Positions 17,161 to 24,178 of a DNA stretch of 41,383 bases are shown one piece after another (position 1 is the first letter of the stretch; each line of letters begins with the position of its first letter). This DNA comes from an uncultured Geobacteraceae bacterium. GTDB taxonomy: Bacteria; Desulfobacterota; Desulfuromonadia; Geobacterales; Pseudopelobacteraceae. The stretch is from the NCBI GenBank assembly GCA_903876875.1, contig CAIRBT010000100.1, forward strand, positions 1 to 41,383, read 5' to 3'. The position numbers were made by a program, and so were the translations under genes. A model generated the notes under the pieces. It was not told where the DNA came from, ran no database searches, and saw only the letters and a program-made list of their open reading frames with translations.

Positions 17161-18479
17161 CCCCCTTCAAGAACAGACTGAAAACTCCTGAGGAGGTTGA
17201 GCTTGACCGCAAGTACGGTCAATTATCTGACGTGAAGGGTGAGCTTGCCCGGTCGGAGCGGATCTATGATTCTTTGAAGAATGATATCCGGCTGTTTGAA
17301 CAGGTCTATGAGGATATTCTGGGGGTGCGCATCCAGACGTTGGAAGATCTGGAGTGGCAGCTAAAGGGGTTGTTGGGGGAGGTGACCGATGAAGTGAAAG
17401 CCGAATCTGTCAAGCAGTCAACCTTTACCCCACTGCATCATTCCACCGATCTGCTTGACGATGATGAGCTTACCGCCGATGACGGGAGCTCCGCAACTCT
17501 GAAATCGTTGTATCGGGGGGTGGCAAAGGCGGTTCATCCTGACCTTGCGGCCGACGATGCCGACCGACTGCGGCGGCAGGAGTTGATGTCCATTGCCAAT
17601 GAGGCGTACCGTACCGGTAACCGCCAGGTTTTATCCGATTTACTCAGTGAATGGGAACCGACTCCCGAACCGCCCGGTACGGAGCTGGAAATTGCCCTGG
17701 AACTTGTGCGGGTCATTCGTCAAATTGCGGCGGTTCAGCAGAATATCCATGCGGTGTTACGTCAGACGGAGGAGTTGAAGCAGACCGATATTTACCTTTT
17801 TAAAGTTCGGGTTAATGAATCCCTTGCCGATGGCGTTGATCTGCTTGCGGAGATGGCCGATGTGGTTGATCTGGATATTTCTCGTATTCAACGTCGTCTT
17901 TCAGCATTGCGAGGTGACACTAATAACCCGACAGGAGAAAATGTTCCGCTCCATGAAACCAGGGTTATCCGTTTTCCGGTTGATCAGGATTGTGGTAATC
18001 TGTTTATTCGCAATACGTCCTCCGTTGATTTTCGTGACTGGCAGCGTATAGGGGTTGCCCGGGGTATTAAAGAGGTGTTTCTTGATACCGCTGTCCGTCT
18101 CGATATCAAGGTTTCGGAAATGGCGAATATGAAGTTTATCGGTGAGCTGCTGCCGGGGGATTTGCAGTCGTTGTTTCTCTATAACTGCGACGATGTAATC
18201 CTGTCGCGCATTAGCCATCTGACCGGATTGCAGGAGCTGTACCTGTCCGACTCCACCGTCACCGATCAGGGCTTGAAGTTACTACTTCCCCTCTCATCGT
18301 TGCAAAGAATATCCATCTATCATACCGCCATTGGTGATGACGGTCTGTTCAATCTCGCACAGCTCCCGGAGTTGAAGTGGCTCACCTGCAGCGAAACAAA
18401 CGCCACCGATGCAGGGCTCAATCAGTTCCGGCACGTTGTGCCGGCATGCAAAACCGTTAATTTTAAATGGCGCTATTAA
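17157..18479 (+). CDS. J-domain protein with leucine-rich repeats
   Basis: A 440-residue protein with an unusual layout. An N-terminal coiled-coil segment occupies about residues 5-80. A J-domain-like region (about 112-165) has helix II SLYRGVAKAVHPD with the HPD tripeptide at about 127-129, the DnaK-stimulating signature. A second helical stretch (about 180-260) follows. The C-terminal part (about 270-435) holds leucine-rich repeats of the Leu-x-x-Leu-x-Leu-x-x-Thr type (for example LQELYLSDSTVTDQGLKLLLPL). It overlaps the Hda-like gene by 4 nt and lies 10 nt before the S1 protein gene. The HPD motif suggests work with DnaK; the LRR part may choose the client. No known family assignment beyond these domains. 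Confidence 0.7.
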   Translation: MTPFKNRLKTPEEVELDRKYGQLSDVKGELARSERIYDSLKNDIRLFEQVYEDILGVRIQTLEDLEWQLKGLLGEVTDEVKAESVKQSTFTPLHHSTDLLDDDELTADDGSSATLKSLYRGVAKAVHPDLAADDADRLRRQELMSIANEAYRTGNRQVLSDLLSEWEPTPEPPGTELEIALELVRVIRQIAAVQQNIHAVLRQTEELKQTDIYLFKVRVNESLADGVDLLAEMADVVDLDISRIQRRLSALRGDTNNPTGENVPLHETRVIRFPVDQDCGNLFIRNTSSVDFRDWQRIGVARGIKEVFLDTAVRLDIKVSEMANMKFIGELLPGDLQSLFLYNCDDVILSRISHLTGLQELYLSDSTVTDQGLKLLLPLSSLQRISIYHTAIGDDGLFNLAQLPELKWLTCSETNATDAGLNQFRHVVPACKTVNFKWRY

Positions 18480-18489
18480 AGGAATAATT

Positions 18490-19338
18490 ATGCTACAGGT
18501 CGGCAATTATAATACCCTGGAAATTTCACGTATCACCACCAGTGGAGCACTGTTCAATAGTCCGGAGGGGGAGATACTGCTGCCGTTGCGTCTGCTCCCC
18601 ACCGGAGCAGAAGTCGGCTCCACGCTGTCGGTCTTTGTCTATGTTGACTCGGAAGGGCGCCTGACCGCCACTACCAAACGGGCCCGTGCCGTGGTCGGTG
18701 ATATTGTACTTTTGAACGTCATGGAAACCACCACGGTTGGCTCTTTTCTCGACTGGGGGCTGGAAAAGGATCTGCTGCTCCCCTTTGGGGAACAGCTTGA
18801 ACCGGTGCGGCGGGGCAATCAGGTTCTGGTGAAGGTATATCTCCATACCAGTGGGCGGGTCGCCGCTTCTGCCAAACTGGAGAAATTCCTCAAACCGGTG
18901 GATGGATCCCTCGAAGTGGGGGCCGAGGTTGATCTGATTGTGTATGCCTGCACCGAACTGGGAGCCAAGGTGATTATTAACAACAGTTTTGGCGGTCTGC
19001 TCTTTAATACGGAATTTGTCGTGAAACCCTCCGGTGGCGATCGCTTGAAGGGGTATGTGAAGAAGATCAGGGATGACGGAAAAGTTGACGTAGTCTTGCG
19101 TCGGGGGTGGGGGGCCGAAATCGGCACTGACCGGGAAACCATTCTTGCCGCTCTGAAACGCCAGGGGGGCTTTTTGCCACTGACCGATAAGAGCGATCCG
19201 ACGGAAATTGCCCGAATCCTCCGGCTCAGTAAGAAAAGTTTCAAGCGTGCCGTTGGCGGCTTATACAAGGATGGCCTGGTTACACTGCTTCCCGATGGCA
19301 TCAGACTGCGTGTTGCATCGGATGGTGTCGATTCATGA
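18490..19338 (+). CDS. S1-type RNA-binding protein, CvfB/YitL-like
   Basis: A 282-residue protein preceded by AAAGGA. It resembles the CvfB/YitL family: successive OB/S1-like domains (about residues 1-65, 70-130, 140-215) and a C-terminal winged-helix (about 225-280). In the second, the S1 signature GSFLDWGLEKDLLLPF is clear; the final region has the LRLSKKSFKRAVGGLYKDGLV winged-helix pattern. Such proteins bind RNA and influence gene expression in Gram-positive bacteria. The ATG chosen at 18490 removes a 27-residue in-frame extension that overlaps the preceding gene. Cotranscribed with J-LRR and znuA (ATGA overlap with the latter). Confidence 0.82.
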   Translation: MLQVGNYNTLEISRITTSGALFNSPEGEILLPLRLLPTGAEVGSTLSVFVYVDSEGRLTATTKRARAVVGDIVLLNVMETTTVGSFLDWGLEKDLLLPFGEQLEPVRRGNQVLVKVYLHTSGRVAASAKLEKFLKPVDGSLEVGAEVDLIVYACTELGAKVIINNSFGGLLFNTEFVVKPSGGDRLKGYVKKIRDDGKVDVVLRRGWGAEIGTDRETILAALKRQGGFLPLTDKSDPTEIARILRLSKKSFKRAVGGLYKDGLVTLLPDGIRLRVASDGVDS

Positions 19339-20291
19339 AGATGCGTGGTGCCGCAGTCGCTTTCCTGATTTCGTGCCTCCTGCTTGTCGGGTTGTCTGGC
19401 TGTTCGACCAAAAAAGAGCCGGCGGGAACCGGATTACAGGTCGTCACGACACTGTTTCCTCTCTATGACTTTTCCCGGATCATTGGCGGCACCCATGCCC
19501 AGGTAACCATGCTGCTCCCCCCGGGTGTGGAACCACATACCTTTGAGCCCCGTCCGGAGGATATGATACGCATCAGCCGCGCCGCTCTGTTTATCTATAC
19601 CAACCCGTTTATGGAGCCGTGGGCCGAGAAGATACTCAGCGGCATAAACAACAAGGCATTGCGGGTGGTGAATGCGGGGGAAGGGGTGTCCTATCTGTCC
19701 GGCTCAATCGATGAGGATCATGACCATGACCAACATCATGACCATGGTCATGGTGGCATGGATCCCCACATCTGGCTCGATTTTGCCAATGCCGCCCAGA
19801 TGGTTGATGCAATTTGCAATGGTTTTGTTGCTGCCGATCCAGCCAACGGATCCGAGTACCGGCATAATGCCCAACTGCTCAAAGGGAAGCTCGCCGCCCT
19901 GGATGAACGGTACCGGCAGGGGCTCTCTTCCTGTGCAACCGGTAAGCTGCTTCATGGGGGGCATTTTACCTTTGGTTATCTGGCACGCCGCTATAAGTTG
20001 GAATACCATGCTTTAAGTGGCCTCTCTTCCGACTCTGAACCCTCAGCACAGCGTATGGCCGCCCTGATTCGCTCCGTCAGGGCAACCGGTGTGAAGTTTC
20101 TTTTTGCCGAAGAGCTGCTTTCCCCCCGTCTTTCCGAAACCCTTGCCGGGGAAGCGGGCGTTGAGTTGTTGATGCTCCATGGTGCCCACAACCTGTCACG
20201 TGATGAAATGGCGCGTAATATCTCGTTCATTGAGCTGATGGAGCGGAATCTTTCCCAATTGCAAAAGGGGCTTCAATGTCAGAAAAAATAG
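19335..20291 (+). CDS. znuA: Zinc ABC transporter substrate-binding lipoprotein
   Basis: A 318-residue periplasmic metal-binding protein of cluster A-I. It has a signal peptide with lipobox LSGC (Cys23), so it is probably lipid anchored. The His/Asp-rich loop (about residues 126-143, DEDHDHDQHHDHGHGG) is a mark of zinc-specific ZnuA. Metal ligands appear as HTFEP (about 72), PHIWLD (about 146) and HFTFGYLA (about 212), with a fourth acidic ligand region DSEPSAQ (about 235). It delivers zinc to ZnuB/ZnuC. The start overlaps the S1 gene stop by 4 nt and the end overlaps znuC by 16 nt. No promoter or Zur box can sit in between. Confidence 0.92.
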   Translation: MKMRGAAVAFLISCLLLVGLSGCSTKKEPAGTGLQVVTTLFPLYDFSRIIGGTHAQVTMLLPPGVEPHTFEPRPEDMIRISRAALFIYTNPFMEPWAEKILSGINNKALRVVNAGEGVSYLSGSIDEDHDHDQHHDHGHGGMDPHIWLDFANAAQMVDAICNGFVAADPANGSEYRHNAQLLKGKLAALDERYRQGLSSCATGKLLHGGHFTFGYLARRYKLEYHALSGLSSDSEPSAQRMAALIRSVRATGVKFLFAEELLSPRLSETLAGEAGVELLMLHGAHNLSRDEMARNISFIELMERNLSQLQKGLQCQKK

Positions 20292-21028
20292 TTTCCACAT
20301 CGCTGCTGTCGTGCAGTTACCGGGAGGGGAGGGTGCTGGAGGATATTACCTTTGCCGTCGAGCGGGGAGATTATGTCGGCATCGTCGGGCCAAATGGATC
20401 GGGTAAAAGTACCCTGGTCAAGGCTCTACTTGGCCTGGTCACCATTGCATCGGGAAAGGCCATGCTTTTTGATACCCCATTGTCGGATTTTCGTGACTGG
20501 CATAAGGTTGGCTATCTTCCCCAGAGTCTCCATCTGGTCAATCCGGTCTTTCCCGCCACGGTTCATGAAACCGTTGGCTTGGGCCTGCTCTCCCTGAAGC
20601 GGTTTCCCAAGCGGCTCACGGGTGCTGATCATGATAAAATTGAATCTTTACTGGAAGAACTGGGTGTTTATGATCTAAAACATAAACTGATTGGTGAACT
20701 ATCCGGTGGTCAGTTACAGCGGGTGCTGTTGGCTCGTGCCCTCGTCAATAATCCGGAACTGCTGGTACTTGATGAGCCGACCGCCGCTCTGGACCCGGAC
20801 ACCAGGGGGCGTTTCTACGCTATGATCGCTGCCATCAACCGCAGTCGTAACGTGACGATACTGCTGGTAACCCACGACAGTGGTGCCATTGGCGAGCATG
20901 CCTCAAAGATGCTCTACCTTGACAAATCTCTGCTCTTCTATGGCAGCTTTGACGAATTCTGCTGTTCACCTGAAATGTCTTCACTGTTTGGTGAACATTC
21001 CCAGCACCTGATGTGCCACCGACACTAA
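20276..21028 (+). CDS. znuC: Zinc ABC transporter ATP-binding protein
   Basis: A 250-residue ABC ATPase. Walker A GPNGSGKST (about residues 38-46), signature LSGGQLQRVLLARAL (about 143-157), Walker B LLVLDEPTAALD (about 162-173) and the switch His (THDSG, about 198) are all intact. It energises zinc import through ZnuB. It overlaps the end of znuA by 16 nt and is followed 2 nt later by znuB, a standard znuACB order. Confidence 0.93.
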   Translation: MSEKIVSTSLLSCSYREGRVLEDITFAVERGDYVGIVGPNGSGKSTLVKALLGLVTIASGKAMLFDTPLSDFRDWHKVGYLPQSLHLVNPVFPATVHETVGLGLLSLKRFPKRLTGADHDKIESLLEELGVYDLKHKLIGELSGGQLQRVLLARALVNNPELLVLDEPTAALDPDTRGRFYAMIAAINRSRNVTILLVTHDSGAIGEHASKMLYLDKSLLFYGSFDEFCCSPEMSSLFGEHSQHLMCHRH

Positions 21029-21030
21029 CC

Positions 21031-21864
21031 ATGAATATTCTTGAAATCCTTTCCTACGGTTTTATTCAACGAGCCCTTTTGGCCGGTACCCTCATTGCGC
21101 TGCTCTGCTCCGTACTCGGTGTCTTTTTGGTGCTGCGCCGCCTGTCACTCATCGGTGACGGTCTGGCACACGTTACCTTCGGCAGTACGGCCATCGCCCT
21201 CGCCCTCAAGCTCTATTCGGCCATGTCCCTGCTGATTTCCATGCCGATTGTGCTGTTGGCCTCCCTCGGCATTCTCAGGTTGACCAAAAAGGGGCGGCTG
21301 AGCGGGGATACGGCCATCGGCCTGGTGTCAGCCCTTGGTATTTCGGCCGGTATCATTTTGGCAAGCGTCGGGGGAGGGTACAACGTCGATCTGCTCAGTT
21401 ACCTGTTCGGCAATATCCTCGCCATCAAAGGGGAAGAGGTGGTTATTGCCGCACTGCTCTGCCTCGGCGTTCTGCTGCTGGTAACCCTCTATTACCACGA
21501 ATTGTTCGCCATCTCCTTCAGCGATGAATTGGCCCAGGTATCCGGCATCCGCACCTCTTTCATTAATTCCATCCTGGTACTGCTTACCGCACTGTCGGTG
21601 GTGCTGGCCATGAAGCTGGTGGGGGTTATGCTTATCTCCGCACTGTTGATTGTGCCGGCTGCCGGTGCCTTGCAACTGGCACGGGGCTTCAAGGTCTGCA
21701 TCCTGCTCGCCGCCCTCCAGGGGTGCTTTTCGGTGGTGGTCGGTATCATCATCTCCATCATCTCGAATCTGCCGGCCAGTGCTTCCATCGTCATGATTAA
21801 CCTGCTGGTTTTTGCCTCCGCCTGTCTGTTACGTCGGGTCATGTATCCGAAATATAGTAACTGA
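21031..21864 (+). CDS. znuB: Zinc ABC transporter permease
   Basis: A 277-residue ABC-3 type permease with eight or so hydrophobic helices. The ABC-3 family signature around GDGLAHVTFGSTAIAL (about residues 40-55) and the GAL-ATRFR-like cytoplasmic coupling region are visible. It forms the inner-membrane channel for zinc. A GTG start at 21013 is possible and would overlap znuC, but ATG 21031 gives the typical N-terminus (MNILEILSYGFIQRALLAGT). It is followed 11 nt later by a topoisomerase gene, an unusual partner. Confidence 0.92.
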   Translation: MNILEILSYGFIQRALLAGTLIALLCSVLGVFLVLRRLSLIGDGLAHVTFGSTAIALALKLYSAMSLLISMPIVLLASLGILRLTKKGRLSGDTAIGLVSALGISAGIILASVGGGYNVDLLSYLFGNILAIKGEEVVIAALLCLGVLLLVTLYYHELFAISFSDELAQVSGIRTSFINSILVLLTALSVVLAMKLVGVMLISALLIVPAAGALQLARGFKVCILLAALQGCFSVVVGIIISIISNLPASASIVMINLLVFASACLLRRVMYPKYSN

Positions 21865-21875
21865 CCGGAGCTGCC

Positions 21876-23678
21876 ATGCTGATTATCGTTGAATCACCCA
21901 CCAAGGCCAAAAAAATCCAGTCAATTCTCAACGCCAGAACCATGTCCACGGTTGGTCATTTTAAAGACCTTCCCGAAACTTCCCTCGGCGTGGATCTGAC
22001 CTCCTACGAGCCGACCTTCGTCTACCATGAAAAGAAGGCTAACCTCCCGAAAGAGCTCCGTACTGCCGCCCGTGGTGAGACCGTCATGCTGGCCGGTGAC
22101 CCGGATCGGGAAGGGTATGCCATCAGTTGCCATATCTATGAAGAGGTGAAGTCCGTTGCCAAAGAGTGTCTCCGGATGGAAATCTATGAAGTAACTGAAA
22201 AGGGGCTCAAGGAATCTCTGGCTAAAGCGGTGCCGTTTGAGAAGACCAATGGCGGCCTTTACAACGCCTTTCTCGGCAGGAGAATCGGTGATCGGCTGGT
22301 TGGTTATATCCTCTCTCCCATCGCCAGCAAGCAGTTACGCAGTTCCTACAGCGTGGGGAGGGTACAGTCACCGGCGGTTCGTCTGGTGGTTGACCGGGAG
22401 CGGGAAATCCGTGCCTTTGTGCCGTCTCCCTACTGGATGCTGGACATCCAGCTTGATAAGGATGGCACCACTTTTCTGGCTCGCCACTGCACGGGTAAAT
22501 TTACCGACAAAGCGGTGGCGGAGGGGATCATTGCCGCCATTGCGGGAGAATCATTTGCCCGTGCCGAAAAGGTGGAGCGGAAAGAGGTCAGGCAGTTTCC
22601 CAAGCCCCCCTTTACCACGGTCGATTTGCAGGCCGCCGCAGCGGCTCGTCTGAAGTTTACCCCGGAACAGACCATGAAGCTGGCCCAGGGGCTCTTTGAC
22701 CATGGCATTACCACCTATCACCGCACCGACTCGGTGCGCATGGATGATGCCTTCATCACCGAGATACGTGAATTCCTCCAGAACTCACTGGGGAGTGACT
22801 ACCTCCCCCCCAAACCTCACCAGCACAAGTCAAAGAACAGTCAGGCCGATGCCCATGAAGGTATCCGTCCGACTCACATGCACACGGTAGCCGCCATCCC
22901 CGATGTCATCCGGAAAGAGGGGCTGACCCATGACCATGTCCGTCTCTATGAAATGATTTTTAAACGGGCCGTTGCCAGTCAGATGGCCGCCGCACGCTAT
23001 GATTCCACGGTGATGATCTTTGTGGTTGCCGGAGAACGCTTCCGTGCTGCCGGACGGGTTCTGCTCTTTGACGGTTTTCTCCAGTTGTATGCCGAGATAG
23101 ATGAGGAGAAGGATAAGAAGGGGGACGAGGATAAATTGCAACTGTTACCACCGGTAACCGTTGGTGAGCTGGTACCGAAAGTTAAAGAGATACTGGAAGA
23201 AAAGAAAACCAAACCACCGGGTAGATTCACTTTCGGTTCACTGGTAAAAGAGTTGGAACGGTTGGAAATCGGCCGCCCCTCCACCTATGCCGCCATCACT
23301 AAAAATATCACTGACCGGGGTTATGTGAAGGAGGAAAAGGGCAAGGTGGTTCCGCTGGTGCCGGGTGAAAAGCTGATTGATTATCTGCGGGAAAGTCATG
23401 GCTGGGTCATCAATTATGAGTTAACCGGAAAGATGGAAAAATTTCTCGATCTGGTGGTGGAAAACCGGGAAACCTGGCAACGGTTCTGTAAGGGGGTTCA
23501 CAATAAAATGGGCTTTGCACAGCCGCCGGTACGGGGAGCGGTGGGAGAGCCCAGTGAGGGGCAGTTGAAGTATGCCAATGATCTTGCCCGCAAGAACAAG
23601 CTGACTATTCCCCCCGAGACAGCAGCCAACGGAAAGGCCCTTTCGCGCTGGATCGAGGGGGTTGTGGGGCGGAAATAG
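21876..23678 (+). CDS. Type IA DNA topoisomerase lacking zinc fingers
   Basis: A 600-residue topoisomerase that relaxes negative supercoils by single-strand passage. The Toprim domain has IVESPTKAKKI (residues 3-13) and GDPDREGYAIS (about 74-84), keeping the acidic triad. The active-site tyrosine is Tyr281 in GITTYHRTDSVRM. Normal bacterial TopA is about 850 residues and ends in zinc-ribbon repeats; none are present here. Instead the C-terminus has a PSEGQLKYANDLARKNKL segment (about 555-600), a small motif also seen in the tail of plasmid or ICE-type topoisomerases. It is the last gene of the hisS-znu operon, 11 nt behind znuB. It may be a second topoisomerase beside an ordinary TopA elsewhere; this cannot be checked here. 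Confidence 0.88.
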   Translation: MLIIVESPTKAKKIQSILNARTMSTVGHFKDLPETSLGVDLTSYEPTFVYHEKKANLPKELRTAARGETVMLAGDPDREGYAISCHIYEEVKSVAKECLRMEIYEVTEKGLKESLAKAVPFEKTNGGLYNAFLGRRIGDRLVGYILSPIASKQLRSSYSVGRVQSPAVRLVVDREREIRAFVPSPYWMLDIQLDKDGTTFLARHCTGKFTDKAVAEGIIAAIAGESFARAEKVERKEVRQFPKPPFTTVDLQAAAAARLKFTPEQTMKLAQGLFDHGITTYHRTDSVRMDDAFITEIREFLQNSLGSDYLPPKPHQHKSKNSQADAHEGIRPTHMHTVAAIPDVIRKEGLTHDHVRLYEMIFKRAVASQMAAARYDSTVMIFVVAGERFRAAGRVLLFDGFLQLYAEIDEEKDKKGDEDKLQLLPPVTVGELVPKVKEILEEKKTKPPGRFTFGSLVKELERLEIGRPSTYAAITKNITDRGYVKEEKGKVVPLVPGEKLIDYLRESHGWVINYELTGKMEKFLDLVVENRETWQRFCKGVHNKMGFAQPPVRGAVGEPSEGQLKYANDLARKNKLTIPPETAANGKALSRWIEGVVGRK

Positions 23679-23710
23679 GCTTGTTTTTCAGGTGTATTCT
23701 CTTGAAAGAA

Positions 23711-23865
23711 AAAGCCACCACCCCGTCAGGCTGCGCCTGCCACCCCTCCACAGGAGGGGAATTGTGGTGACTGCTTGATATGTCGAGCATCACAGACGCC
23801 TGAAGCCAAAAAACAAAATTCCCCTCCGTGGAGGGGTGCCCCGCAGGGGCGGGGTGGTTGCTTTT
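23711..23865. repeat. REP/MITE-like inverted-repeat element, copy A
   Basis: A roughly 155-bp element bounded by imperfect inverted arms: AAAGCCACCACCCC (23711-23724) against GGGGTGGTTGCTTTT (23851-23865), one mismatch in the paired core. Nested palindromes lie inside each arm: CAGGCTGCGCCTG (23727-23739), CCCCTCC-ACA-GGAGGGG (23743-23759), CCCCTCCGTGGAGGGG (23821-23836) and GCCCCGCAGGGGC (23838-23850). No transposase is encoded. The left 35 nt recur identically at 41349-41383. As the first structure after the operon it may also help to end transcription. Confidence 0.75.
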
Positions 23866-23880
23866 GAAAGAGAGCACAAT

Positions 23881-23907
23881 CACCACCCCGTCAGGCTGCG
23901 CCTGCCA
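23881..23907. repeat. Partial copy B of the same repeat
   Basis: 27 nt (CACCACCCCGTCAGGCTGCG and the following CCTGCCA) are identical to 23716-23742 in copy A. After that the sequence departs. It starts 16 nt after the right end of copy A, in the same orientation as its left arm. Confidence 0.75.
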
Positions 23908-24071
23908 TCTCTGCTCGTACCCTGAAAGTTGCCAACACGTCGTTATCAACCCGCATTGTAATACTCGATTTACCTCCGGTTTTCGCCTGAAGTTTTGCAA
24001 GAAGAGGTGTTTCAATTACCGGTTTAGCCCCATTAAAATCAAAGTCTTTGTATTTATCATATCTCCGACTA

Positions 24072-24087
24072 TGGCTCGTGAGATGCT
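24072..24087 (+). promoter_or_regulatory. Possible sigma-54 promoter for the PAS-sensing activator
   Basis: TGGCTCG-TGAG-ATGCT keeps the -24 GG and -12 GC dinucleotides at the correct 12-nt phase of the TGGCACG-N4-TTGCT consensus, with two mismatches. It lies about 90 nt upstream of the activator's ATG and would allow autoregulation. Confidence 0.4.
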
Positions 24088-24178
24088 GATTTTCATTAAA
24101 CTAATACTTCACAAAACTGAAAATATTTTGTATATGTTAAAGCTCTTTGATTACTTGAAATAATTATCGGGTTTACTC

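Larger units (their letters stand above)
23679..24178. other. Repeat-bearing non-coding region between the topoisomerase and the signalling island
   Basis: These 500 bases hold no believable gene. An inverted-repeat element (23711-23865), a partial second copy (23881-23907) and a sigma-54-like promoter (24072-24087) are listed separately. The remainder is A+T-rich from about 24040. A minus-strand open frame over the repeats is a by-product of repeat sequence. Confidence 0.7.

Noticed and set aside
23605..24015. Minus-strand open frame across the repeats
   Set aside because: It is composed of repeat sequence (the encoded string repeats itself) and has no domain or ribosome site.
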